Shown here: in pieces, positions 1-6,913 of the stretch
Numbering within the stretch: the first letter of the stretch is position 1
Layout of the letters: every line of letters begins with the position of its first letter
Source of the DNA: Bacillota bacterium
Lineage (GTDB): Bacteria; Bacillota; Clostridia; Christensenellales; SZUA-584
Assembly (NCBI GenBank): GCA_023397655.1
Contig: JAEWTW010000054.1
Location: 1-29,187 of the forward strand
Length of the DNA: 29,187 nucleotides
Direction: 5' to 3'
The notes under the pieces: model-generated
What the model was told of the DNA's origin: nothing
Database searches by the model: none
The model's input: the letters and a program-made list of their open reading frames with translations, nothing else
Position numbers and translations under genes: made by a program

Positions 1-37
1 GCGCGGCTTGCAGGCCAGGAAAAAGAGGTGAGTGCAG

Positions 38-238
38 ATGAAGAAAGGCATACATCCCGAGTATCACGCGTGTACGGTCACGTGCGCCTGCGGCGAAACG
101 TTTACCACCGGTTCGGTACGCAAAGACATAAAGGTTGAAATCTGCTCAAAATGCCACCCGTTCTTTACGGGCAAGCAGAAGCTGGTTGATACAGGCGGGC
201 GTGTGGATCGCTTTAACAAGCGCTACGGCCTGAAGTAA
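38..238 (+). CDS. rpmE: 50S ribosomal protein L31, zinc-binding type
   Basis: This 66-residue protein is ribosomal protein L31, a large-subunit protein that helps bridge the two subunits. It has the C+ (zinc-binding) arrangement: Cys16 and Cys18, then Cys37 and Cys40 in the CSKCHPF segment, followed by the conserved TGGRVDRFNKRYG end. I chose ATG at 38 over the in-frame GTG at 32 because AGAGGTG at 24-30 lies 7 nt before 38 but only 1 nt before 32. A terminator follows at 258-280, so it ends its own transcript. In many Firmicutes the next genes are DUF1385, prmC and prfA, as here. The Zn form suggests zinc-replete expression; any zinc-free paralogue would lie outside this window. Confidence 0.97.
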   Translation: MKKGIHPEYHACTVTCACGETFTTGSVRKDIKVEICSKCHPFFTGKQKLVDTGGRVDRFNKRYGLK

Positions 239-257
239 CGCGATACGCAAAGGGAGG

Positions 258-290
258 CAGACTGCTTATGATGCAGTCTGTTTTACTTTT
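258..290 (+). terminator. Intrinsic terminator after rpmE
   Basis: An 8-bp perfect stem, CAGACTGC (258-265) with GCAGTCTG (273-280), and a 7-nt loop are followed by TTTT and a further T-rich run. The T run doubles as the -35 region of the next promoter. Confidence 0.85.
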
Positions 291-310
291 TCCCCGAAAT
301 GTTGTATACT
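282..310 (+). promoter_or_regulatory. Sigma-A type promoter for the DUF1385-prmC-prfA cluster
   Basis: TTTACT (282-287) is separated by exactly 17 bp from TATACT (305-310). Transcription should begin near 317, about 27 nt before the DUF1385 start codon. The -35 box lies within the T tract of the rpmE terminator, so termination and re-initiation are packed together. Confidence 0.65.
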
Positions 311-343
311 GTTTGCACTGATTTTTGAAAATGAGGACACATA

Positions 344-1450
344 ATGAAAAAATGCAATATAGGCGGCCAGGGGGTATTGGAGGGCGTGATGATGCGTGCG
401 CCCGAGATGTGCGGGCTGGCTGTACGCAAGGCAACGGGCGAGGTTGTTTATGACAAGCAAAAGGTAACGCCCATCACCAAAAAGAACAAATTTTTTGCGC
501 TGCCCATCATACGGGGCGTCGCTTCATTTGTGGATATGCTGGGCTTTGGAGTGAACACCATTACAAAGTCAGCCAAGATGTATGATGATACGTCGGAAGA
601 CTACAAGCCGTCAAAGTTCGAGCAGTTTATTGCGAACAAGTCCGGCAAAGATGCGATGGATGTCGCGATGGTGTTTGCCGTTATTTTGTCCATCGGACTG
701 GCGGTGGGCATATTCTTCATACTGCCCAACGTGCTGACCAATCTGGTTCAAGGCTGGATTTATGGCAGGGGTGCGGTGCTCGCCGGTTCACAGCAGTTTC
801 TGATGAACCTGATAGACGGCGGCTTGAGGCTGCTGATTTTCATCGGTTATGTGCTGGCGGTGACGCTGGTCAAGGACATCCGGCGCGTATTTCAGTATCA
901 CGGCGCGGAGCACAAGACGATCAACTGCTATGAACATGAGGAAGAGCTGACCGTCGAAAACATACAGAAGTACAAAACGCTGCACCCGCGCTGCGGAACG
1001 AGCTATCTGCTGCTGGTGATGGTGATATCGATACTGCTGTTCTCACTGCTGGGCTGGGGCGGCGCATGGTATTTGCGCATCGGTCTTCGGCTGCTGATGC
1101 TTCCGTTGGTGGCGGGCGTTGCGTACGAGTTTTTAAAATTTGCGGCGATGAGCGACGGCTTATTCTTCCGCATCATCCGCTGGCCTGGGCTCATGCTGCA
1201 GAAGCTGACCACCGCGCAGCCGGACGACAGCATGGTGGAGGTGGCGATCGTCGCCTTCCGCGCGGCAATGGATGAGATGAGCACTGAAGAGATGGACGCG
1301 CTGGCGAAGAGCTTCGAGCGGCCTGTTGCCAAGAAGGCATCAGAAGCCGCGCAGGCGCAGTCGGAAACGGAAGCGTCGGCAGCGGCAGAGGCCTCCGGGG
1401 AGCCGGTACAAGCCGAAGCCGAATCGGCGGAGGCCAGCGAGGCGCTTTAG
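344..1450 (+). CDS. DUF1385 family membrane protein (YqhQ-like)
   Basis: This 368-residue integral membrane protein belongs to the DUF1385 (YqhQ) family, recognised by the N-terminal GGQGVLEGVMMRAP signature and the central FQYHGAEHKTINCYE block. The molecular function of the family is not established. Hydrophobic segments occur around residues 105-130, 155-175, 220-245 and 250-275. The last 45 or so residues form an Ala/Glu/Ser-rich, low-complexity acidic tail, probably cytosolic and disordered. GAGGA at 332-336 precedes the ATG. The stop codon directly abuts the prmC start, so the two are almost certainly co-translated. The link with prmC and prfA is a recurring gene order in Firmicutes and does not prove a translational role. 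Confidence 0.9.
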   Translation: MKKCNIGGQGVLEGVMMRAPEMCGLAVRKATGEVVYDKQKVTPITKKNKFFALPIIRGVASFVDMLGFGVNTITKSAKMYDDTSEDYKPSKFEQFIANKSGKDAMDVAMVFAVILSIGLAVGIFFILPNVLTNLVQGWIYGRGAVLAGSQQFLMNLIDGGLRLLIFIGYVLAVTLVKDIRRVFQYHGAEHKTINCYEHEEELTVENIQKYKTLHPRCGTSYLLLVMVISILLFSLLGWGGAWYLRIGLRLLMLPLVAGVAYEFLKFAAMSDGLFFRIIRWPGLMLQKLTTAQPDDSMVEVAIVAFRAAMDEMSTEEMDALAKSFERPVAKKASEAAQAQSETEASAAAEASGEPVQAEAESAEASEAL

Positions 1451-2278
1451 ATGGTTACGGCGAGGGAGGCTTTAGGTGCGGTGCGGCAGCAGCTGATGGC
1501 TGCGGGTATACCGGAGCCGGAGGCCAAGGCGCGTGTGATTGTATCGCACGCGCTGCACATAGAGTTGAGCGACGTGTTCCGGGAGGTTCCTGTGGACGCA
1601 GAGCAGAGAGCGCAGATCGTAAGCATGGCGGACAGGTGCGCCTCGGGATTGCCGGTGGAATATGCGACTGGCCAAGCATATTTCCGCTATCTCACGCTGG
1701 ACGTAACGCCGGATGTGCTGATACCCCGGCAGGAAACAGAGCTGGTGGCTGAAGAGGCGGTTGAGCTGATCAAATCCAACGGGTTCAGCAGCGCGCTGGA
1801 TATCGGCACGGGGAGCGGCTGCATCGCGGTATCGCTGGCGACGGAGACGAAAGCGGCTGTGGACGCGTGCGATATCAGTGAAGCGGCGCTGAAGCTGGCC
1901 GCGAAAAATGCCGCAAGCAACGGCGCTGATGTGCGCTTTTTTTTGAGTGATATGCTGAGCGGCGTGGCAGGGAAGTATGACATCATCGTCAGCAACCCGC
2001 CGTATGTCAGCGAGGAAGAGTATGCCGGGCTGGACGCAGGCGTGAGGGATTATGAGCCGAAGCTGGCGCTGACGGCAGGCGACGGGCTGGATTGCTACCG
2101 CGTGATTGCGAAAGAGGCGGGGCGGCACATCAATGCCGGCGGTGCGCTAGTGCTGGAGATCGGCATGACGCAGGGAATGGCAGTGGCGGAACTGCTGGCC
2201 GGCGGCTGTTTTTCAAATATTGAAATAAAAAAGGACTATTCGGAGCGGGACCGCATTGTGACCGCACGAAAAATATAG
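1451..2278 (+). CDS. prmC: Peptide chain release factor N5-glutamine methyltransferase
   Basis: PrmC (HemK) methylates the glutamine of the GGQ motif in release factors RF1 and RF2, using S-adenosylmethionine. The 275-residue protein shows a helical N-terminal release-factor-binding domain (1-85), the PRQETE segment at 92-97, the SAM-binding DIGTGSGCIA loop starting at 117, and the catalytic NPPY tetrad at 182-185. Its substrate gene prfA lies 9 bp downstream, so enzyme and target are made together. The start codon abuts the DUF1385 stop with no spacer; GAGG at 1439-1442, inside the upstream gene, serves as ribosome binding site. Length and motifs are typical and all key residues are present. 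Confidence 0.97.
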   Translation: MVTAREALGAVRQQLMAAGIPEPEAKARVIVSHALHIELSDVFREVPVDAEQRAQIVSMADRCASGLPVEYATGQAYFRYLTLDVTPDVLIPRQETELVAEEAVELIKSNGFSSALDIGTGSGCIAVSLATETKAAVDACDISEAALKLAAKNAASNGADVRFFLSDMLSGVAGKYDIIVSNPPYVSEEEYAGLDAGVRDYEPKLALTAGDGLDCYRVIAKEAGRHINAGGALVLEIGMTQGMAVAELLAGGCFSNIEIKKDYSERDRIVTARKI

Positions 2279-2287
2279 GATGCAGGT

Positions 2288-3352
2288 ATGTTAGATAAAC
2301 TGGAAGCGCAAAAGATGCGATACGAGCAGCTGGAGGCACAGCTGGCTCAGAACGAAGTGATACAGAATCAGGAGCTCTACACCAGGCTGGTGAAGGAGCA
2401 TTCCTCGCTGACCGACGTGGTGGCCAAATTCGCCGAATACAATGAGAACCACGCGCAGATCGCCGAGCTGGCTGTGATGGCGGAGGACGGCGATGCGGAT
2501 ATCGCTGCGATGGCGAAGGAGGAACTGAATGAGCGGCAGCTGGCTGAAAAGCAGTTGTTCGAGGAGATGCGGTTTCTGCTGCTGCCCAAGGACCCCAACG
2601 ACGACAAAAACGTGGTGCTGGAAATCAGAGCGGGCACAGGCGGCGACGAGGCAGCGCTGTTCGGCGCGGATCTTTGGCGCATGTATACGCGTTACGCGGA
2701 GCTTCACGGCTTCTCGATCGAGCGGCTGGGCTCCAACATCACCGAACTGGGTGGCGTGAAGGAACTGACGCTGCTGATATCCGGCAAGGGCGCATATTCG
2801 CGGCTGAAGTATGAAAGCGGCGTGCACCGCGTGCAGCGCGTGCCCGAGACGGAGACATCCGGACGCATTCATACGTCCGCTGCGACGGTGGCGGTGCTGC
2901 CCGAGGCGGAGGATGTGGAGATCGACATCAACCCGGGCGATTTGCGCATCGACGTATACCGGTCTTCCGGCAACGGCGGACAGAGCGTAAACACCACGGA
3001 CTCGGCGGTACGCATCACGCACGAACCCAGCGGTTTGGTGGTAACGTGCCAGGACGAAAAGTCGCAGCTGAAGAACAAGGAAAAGGCGATGAAGGTCTTG
3101 AAAGCGCGGCTGTATGACATCGCCAAACAGGCGCAGGAGAAGGAGATGTCGCAGAACCGCCGGAGTCAGGTGGGTTCGGGCGACCGCAGCGAGCGCATCC
3201 GGACGTACAACTTTCCGCAGGGGCGCGTGACGGATCACCGGATATCGCTGACGCTGTATAAGCTGGAGCAGTTTCTGGACGGTGACATGGATGAGATGCT
3301 TGACGCGCTGGTGCTGGCGGATAAGACGCAGGCGCTGGCCGCGCAGGAATAA
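2288..3352 (+). CDS. prfA: Peptide chain release factor 1
   Basis: RF1 recognises UAA and UAG stop codons in the ribosomal A site and triggers peptidyl-tRNA hydrolysis. The 354-residue protein contains the catalytic GGQ at 230-232 and the codon-reading PxT tripeptide (PET, residues 186-188), which separates RF1 from RF2 (SPF). The N-terminal 100 residues are the usual charged coiled region, and the C-terminus carries the conserved NRRSQVGSGDRSERIRTYN segment. The glutamine of GGQ is the target of PrmC, encoded just upstream. Length matches family norms. A terminator follows, ending the DUF1385-prmC-prfA unit. Confidence 0.97.
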   Translation: MLDKLEAQKMRYEQLEAQLAQNEVIQNQELYTRLVKEHSSLTDVVAKFAEYNENHAQIAELAVMAEDGDADIAAMAKEELNERQLAEKQLFEEMRFLLLPKDPNDDKNVVLEIRAGTGGDEAALFGADLWRMYTRYAELHGFSIERLGSNITELGGVKELTLLISGKGAYSRLKYESGVHRVQRVPETETSGRIHTSAATVAVLPEAEDVEIDINPGDLRIDVYRSSGNGGQSVNTTDSAVRITHEPSGLVVTCQDEKSQLKNKEKAMKVLKARLYDIAKQAQEKEMSQNRRSQVGSGDRSERIRTYNFPQGRVTDHRISLTLYKLEQFLDGDMDEMLDALVLADKTQALAAQE

Positions 3353-3366
3353 CATAGCTCAGGGAG

Positions 3367-3390
3367 CCTCGCCAAAACGCGGGGTTTTTT
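3367..3390 (+). terminator. Intrinsic terminator after prfA
   Basis: CCTCGC (3367-3372) pairs with GCGGGG (3379-3384) through one G-T wobble across a 6-nt loop, followed at once by six T residues. Confidence 0.85.
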
Positions 3391-3473
3391 GCTAATGCGG
3401 GATCAAAAAGTCGGCGAGGGGGGAACAAGGGTCCTGGAGTGCCGACTGATGCAAAAACTTTAAGGAGTCACAT

Positions 3474-3932
3474 ATGAATCTGGTAAGGGCTATGGGAAAC
3501 CATTTGGAGACGGTGAAATTTATCGTCAAGAATACGATCGAAACCATTTATCCGAATTATTATCCGGCCGGAGCTGTTGACTTCTTTCTCAAGCACCATT
3601 CTGAAAATACAATAAAAAAAGCGATATTGGATGGATCGGTATATTTACTTCAGGACGAGGATACGTATGTCGGAACCGGAAGCATAAACAAAAATGAGAT
3701 AGGCCGGATTTTTGTGCTGCCGCAATATCAGGGCAAGGGTTACGGAACGGCTTTGATGAACGAGCTGGAGAAAATCATTTATCGCAATTACACAGAGATC
3801 ATACTGGACGCATCTTTACCGGCGTATGAAATGTATATTCACAGGGGATATGTGCCCATGGAGTACCACAGCATTAAGACGGAAAACGGACATTATCTGT
3901 GTTACCATGTCATGAAGAAAAGTCGCTCATAA
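3474..3932 (+). CDS. GNAT family N-acetyltransferase
   Basis: This 152-residue protein is a single-domain GCN5-related N-acetyltransferase, transferring an acetyl group from acetyl-CoA to an amine; the substrate cannot be read from the sequence. The acetyl-CoA pyrophosphate loop is visible as QGKGYG at residues 86-91, after the beta strand IGRIFVLP, and the late EMYIHRGYVPME segment is the usual C-terminal strand of the fold. AAGGAG at 3463-3468 fixes the start. The gene stands alone between two terminators. It is clearly richer in A/T and in AAA, ATA and AAT codons than its neighbours, which is compatible with recent acquisition but could also reflect low expression. Confidence 0.88.
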   Translation: MNLVRAMGNHLETVKFIVKNTIETIYPNYYPAGAVDFFLKHHSENTIKKAILDGSVYLLQDEDTYVGTGSINKNEIGRIFVLPQYQGKGYGTALMNELEKIIYRNYTEIILDASLPAYEMYIHRGYVPMEYHSIKTENGHYLCYHVMKKSRS

Positions 3933-3958
3933 GGTGACGATTTAAACGTAAATGCGAC

Positions 3959-3989
3959 AAAAAAAGGGCGCTGGAGTTGCCCTTTTTTT
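3959..3989. terminator. Bidirectional terminator between convergent genes
   Basis: GGGC (3966-3969) pairs with GCCC (3979-3982), extended by an A7 run (3959-3965) opposite a T7 run (3983-3989). The T run serves the GNAT gene on the plus strand and the A run gives a T run on the minus strand, serving the glycosylase operon that ends at 4192. Confidence 0.85.
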
Positions 3990-4191
3990 GCGGAGGTTTT
4001 TTTCTTCTGATTAGCTGATTATTATTGCGCCCGCAGCAGGCCAAAGCCCACCCTTATTATAAAAATAGCAGATGCGTCCGGGTAGTGCAAACCACGAAAA
4101 GACCGCTAATAAAGAGAAAACGGGAGATAAAAGAAGCCTGAAGAAAATGTTAAGCAATTATGACGAATATTAATAAAACAAAAAAATAATA
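3990..4191. other. A/T-rich intergenic stretch without a gene
   Basis: About 200 bp between the bidirectional terminator and the stop of the minus-strand glycosylase gene. I see no open frame with a ribosome binding site, no further strong hairpin and no repeat. It is most likely 3' untranslated sequence of the minus-strand operon. Confidence 0.6.
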
Positions 4192-4782
4192 TTACATTAT
4201 CTGGAGCGTGTCCAGCAGCAGCCGCAGCTTGATGAGGTCCTGATCGTAAACAGTACGCAGCGACGGATTGTATATGATGCTGGCAGGGTGGTAGAGCGGA
4301 AACAGCATAAATTTATGTGATAACGCACCCGCGGTCATGGGAGCCGCGTGGTGTGCACCAATCGTGGCGCTGATGCCCGCGAGACATTTGAGCGGGACAT
4401 TTCCCAGCGTAACGACGACGCGCGGGCCGACGGCTTCGATTTCGCGGAGTAGCAGCGGCGCCATGCAGGCGATCTCGTGCTTTTCGGGCGGACGGTTGGA
4501 CAGCGTTCCCTTGGCACTGATTTTAAAGGGCCGGAATTTGACCACATTGGTAATATAAATGTCGCTGCGCTGCAGGTGGACAGCAGCCAGGAATTCGTCC
4601 AGATTCTTGCCGGCACGGCCCACAAACGGGCGGGAAAGGCGCGTTTCCTCAGCGCCGGGCGCTTCACCCACCAGGCAAAGCTGTGCGCCGGACGGGCCCT
4701 CGCCATAAACCATGTCGCTTGAGGTTTTATCAAAAGCGGCGGCGGCGCTCAGTATTTCGTCGTATATGATGGGGAGGCTCAT
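4192..4782 (-). CDS. Uracil-DNA glycosylase superfamily paralogue lacking most Fe-S ligands
   Basis: This 196-residue protein has the family 4/5 uracil-DNA glycosylase fold, which removes uracil from DNA. Visible motifs are GEAPGAEE with RPFVGRAG (motif 1 region), ITNVVKFRP, and the late YHPASII (motif with catalytic His). Compared with the glycosylase encoded just upstream, the N-terminal CxxC pair is absent and the KCRP cysteine is Phe (KFRP); only the Cys in the EIACM segment is kept. A normal 4Fe-4S cluster therefore looks impossible. I chose ATG at 4782 rather than the GTG at 4800 because AAGGAG lies 7 nt upstream of 4782 and the ATG overlaps the previous stop as ATGA, implying translational coupling. 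The substrate may differ from uracil; that is inference. Confidence 0.85.
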   Translation of the reverse strand: MSLPIIYDEILSAAAAFDKTSSDMVYGEGPSGAQLCLVGEAPGAEETRLSRPFVGRAGKNLDEFLAAVHLQRSDIYITNVVKFRPFKISAKGTLSNRPPEKHEIACMAPLLLREIEAVGPRVVVTLGNVPLKCLAGISATIGAHHAAPMTAGALSHKFMLFPLYHPASIIYNPSLRTVYDQDLIKLRLLLDTLQIM

Positions 4783-5351
4783 GGTTCGTCTCCTTCGCAC
4801 AGTGCGTCGTATTTGTCGCGTATGGCGAGCAGGTCGCGGTAGGCGTCTCTTTTCAGCTCTTCGTTGCGCAGCAGTGCCGCGGGGTGGTAAGTGGGCATGA
4901 TGTGAAAGCCTTTGACTTCATGCCAGGTGCCTCGGTCACGCATAATGCGAATGTCGGTGTTCAGTATGTGCTTGGCGGCGATGCGGCCCAAACATACGAT
5001 GATCTTGGGCTTGATGAAAGCCACTTGCGCGCGCAGATAGCCGATGCAGGCGGCTGCTTCGTCCGGCTCCGGGTCACGGTTGCCCGGCGGGCGGCACTTT
5101 AAGACGTTGGCAATGAAAACGGTGTTGCGGTTCATACCGATGGATTCCAGCATCTTGTCCAGCAGCCGGCCTGCCGCGCCCACGAACGGACGCCCGAGGA
5201 GGTCTTCGTCCCGCCCCGGCCCTTCACCGATGAACATGATGCGCGCACGAACATTGCCCTCGCCAAATACGGTGTGGGTACGCGATTGATGCAGGCCGCA
5301 CCGGGTGCAGCCTGCCACGTCGTTTTGCAGCTGTGAGAAGCTTGTCGCCAT
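4779..5351 (-). CDS. Family 4 (Fe-S) uracil-DNA glycosylase
   Basis: This 190-residue protein is a family 4 uracil-DNA glycosylase that excises deaminated cytosine from DNA. The four 4Fe-4S cysteines are recognisable: CTRC at residues 15-18, KCRPPGNRDP, and AACIGYL. Catalytic motif GEGPGRDED with GRPFVGAAG and the C-terminal YHPAALL are intact. I chose ATG at 5351 because it gives the usual distance from the start to the CxxC; longer readings begin upstream of or inside the promoter. A near-consensus promoter ends only 7 nt before this ATG, leaving no room for a normal ribosome binding site, so the message may be leaderless. The stop overlaps the start of the second glycosylase. Confidence 0.92.
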   Translation of the reverse strand: MATSFSQLQNDVAGCTRCGLHQSRTHTVFGEGNVRARIMFIGEGPGRDEDLLGRPFVGAAGRLLDKMLESIGMNRNTVFIANVLKCRPPGNRDPEPDEAAACIGYLRAQVAFIKPKIIVCLGRIAAKHILNTDIRIMRDRGTWHEVKGFHIMPTYHPAALLRNEELKRDAYRDLLAIRDKYDALCEGDEP

Positions 5352-5358
5352 ATCCGGC

Positions 5359-5387
5359 ATTATACCGCAAATTGCGACATCTCTCAA
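5359..5387 (-). promoter_or_regulatory. Promoter of the two glycosylase genes, possibly leaderless
   Basis: On the minus strand TTGAGA (5387-5382) is followed by a 17-bp spacer and TATAAT (5364-5359). The expected +1 at about 5352 is adjacent to the ATG at 5351. It lies between the DegV gene stop (5406) and the glycosylase start. Confidence 0.65.
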
Positions 5388-5405
5388 GCGGCAGTTATGA
5401 ATGGG

Positions 5406-6242
5406 TTATTTGGGTACGTAGGCAAAACCGATGCAGCCGGGGCCGCTGTGCGTGGCGATGACGCAGCCGATCTCGCAGACGTATTGGACACCCAGCGCCA
5501 CATCCTGTACCAGCCCTTTCAGTTCGTCGAGCAGCTGGGGCGCGAGCGTATGTCCGAATACGATGGGGTAGCGCGTGTCCGGCGGATGGGTTTTAAGCGT
5601 GTCTGCCAGATGTGCGAGCACCGCCTTCTGTCCGCGGACCTTGCCGACGGATTTCACCTCGCCGCCGATGATGGACACCAGCGGTTTGATCTGCAGCATG
5701 CCGCCGATGATAGCGGCGGAAGAGGAGAGGCGGCCGCCCATCTTGAGATATTTGAGCGTATCGACGCCCGCGATGAACTGGACGCTGTCCCGCAGCGCCA
5801 GCAGGTGGTGATGGATGTCTTCGGCGGAGGAGCCGCTGTCGCGCAGGCGGATGGCTTCATAGACCAGCAGCGCGAGACCGAACGTAGCGCTTTTTGAATC
5901 CACCACGCGGATGCGGTCTGAGTCCACCATGTCCTTGGCGATGACAGCGGACTGATAGGTGCCGCTGAGCTTGGAGGATATCAGTATCACGAGCACATCG
6001 TCGCCCGCGTCAATGTACTGCTGAAACAGGCCAAGGAATCCGTCCGGATTCACCTGTGATGTGGTGGGCAGCGTGGTGCTCTTCTCCAGAAGTTCGTAGA
6101 ACTGCTCCTTTTTTAAATCGACGCCGTCGGTGTATTTTGTGCCGTCGATGATGACGCTGAGCGGAACGATGTCGATTCCCAGCGACGGGCAGTTTTCCAG
6201 CGGGATATCGCTGGTGCTGTCTGTAATGATACGTATAGCCAA
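5406..6242 (-). CDS. DegV family fatty-acid-binding protein (FakB-like)
   Basis: This 278-residue protein belongs to the DegV family; characterised members (FakB) bind a fatty acid and present it to the kinase FakA for phosphorylation before entry into phospholipid synthesis. Typical features are the opening IRIITDSTSDIP, TSQVNPDGF, the ligand-contacting ISSKLSGTYQSA segment, KYLKMGGRLS, and the final THSGPGCIGFAYV. Translation starts at a TTG (6242-6240): GGAGG lies 7 nt upstream and no better start exists. The gene follows the MarR regulator by 18 bp, with the ribosome binding site in the gap, so the two are co-transcribed. No FakA kinase gene is present in the window. Confidence 0.92.
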   Translation of the reverse strand: MAIRIITDSTSDIPLENCPSLGIDIVPLSVIIDGTKYTDGVDLKKEQFYELLEKSTTLPTTSQVNPDGFLGLFQQYIDAGDDVLVILISSKLSGTYQSAVIAKDMVDSDRIRVVDSKSATFGLALLVYEAIRLRDSGSSAEDIHHHLLALRDSVQFIAGVDTLKYLKMGGRLSSSAAIIGGMLQIKPLVSIIGGEVKSVGKVRGQKAVLAHLADTLKTHPPDTRYPIVFGHTLAPQLLDELKGLVQDVALGVQYVCEIGCVIATHSGPGCIGFAYVPK

Positions 6243-6260
6243 GATGGCACCTCCATGTCG

Positions 6261-6719
6261 TTATTTATTGCTGTCAAAAAACGCTTTCAGGCTTTTCAAA
6301 CCTTTGATCAGGATTTCCGTCTCCTCAGGAGACAGCGCGGCCAGCACGTCAGCCACCATCTGCTGATGGAAACGCTGGTGCGCTTCGTTGGCACGCTGCC
6401 CTTTTTCGGTGGCGTAAAGCCGAACGATGCGCTTGTCGTGCGGGTCCGGACGGCGCTCAATGCAGCCCTTTTTTTCGAGATATGTGACCGCCGTGGTCAG
6501 CGTACCCGCGCTGATGCCCTGCGTCTGCGCGATATCGCCGGCACGGTTATTGGTGCCCAGCTCTTCCGCGGCGCATACCGCTTCGATGACATGCATCTCG
6601 CGGACGGACAGATTTTTGAACTCGCCGGATTTTAAGCAGTTTTCTTCGATGCGCAGTATTTCGTTGAATACGGTGACAAGAAAGTTGTTCAGCTGGGTCT
6701 GCCGGTCATCCCCGATCAT
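6261..6719 (-). CDS. MarR family regulator, FabT-like
   Basis: This 152-residue winged-helix regulator has the MarR layout: N-terminal dimerisation helix, recognition region ending AQTQGISAGTLTTAVTYLEKKG, the wing with the basic RRPDPHDKRIVRL segment, and a C-terminal helix. Two features point to a FabT-type fatty-acid regulator: it is co-transcribed with a FakB-like DegV gene, and its own promoter region carries two copies of TTTGANNNTCAAA, which resembles the FabT box as I remember it. AAGGGAG precedes the ATG. Autorepression is likely because the boxes cover the predicted transcription start. No fatty-acid synthesis genes lie in this window, so the wider regulon is unknown. Confidence 0.85.
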   Translation of the reverse strand: MIGDDRQTQLNNFLVTVFNEILRIEENCLKSGEFKNLSVREMHVIEAVCAAEELGTNNRAGDIAQTQGISAGTLTTAVTYLEKKGCIERRPDPHDKRIVRLYATEKGQRANEAHQRFHQQMVADVLAALSPEETEILIKGLKSLKAFFDSNK

Positions 6720-6741
6720 GGCCTGCTCCCTTCAAAAAAAC

Positions 6742-6801
6742 TTTGATATTCAAAATGTTTGAACTTCAAAATATATTACCCGCATTAACGGCAAAAGTCA
6801 A
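6742..6801 (-). promoter_or_regulatory. marR-degV promoter with twin palindromic operators
   Basis: On the minus strand TTGACT (6801-6796), a 17-bp spacer and TAATAT (6778-6773) form a good sigma-A promoter. Directly downstream lie two 13-bp palindromes of the form TTTGANNNTCAAA, at 6758-6770 and 6742-6754, with centres 16 bp apart (about 1.5 helical turns). They overlap the expected +1, a position suited to repression. Confidence 0.75.
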
Positions 6802-6862
6802 CAATATGAAGTTGTATTTTGAATTAAAAAAGTATTACGGCGGGCTGCTGCCGGAGTCAAAC

Positions 6863-6895
6863 AAAAACGCCTCCTGACCAGATGGCAAGGAGGCG
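6863..6895 (-). terminator. Terminator of the NagB-like gene
   Basis: On the minus strand CGCCTCCT (6895-6888) pairs perfectly with AGGAGGCG (6875-6868) across a 12-nt loop, followed by TTTTT (6867-6863). Confidence 0.85.
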
Positions 6896-6913
6896 ATGTG
6901 GGCCAAAAGGGTT

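Noticed and set aside
2291..3355. Minus-strand open frame covering all of prfA
   Set aside because: Shadow of a clear RF1 gene, with the same Arg/Leu/His-rich look as other shadows in this window.
4783..4800. Upstream GTG start giving the second glycosylase an MRRRR N-terminus
   Set aside because: It lies deep in the upstream gene and removes the ideal AAGGAG spacing to ATG 4782.
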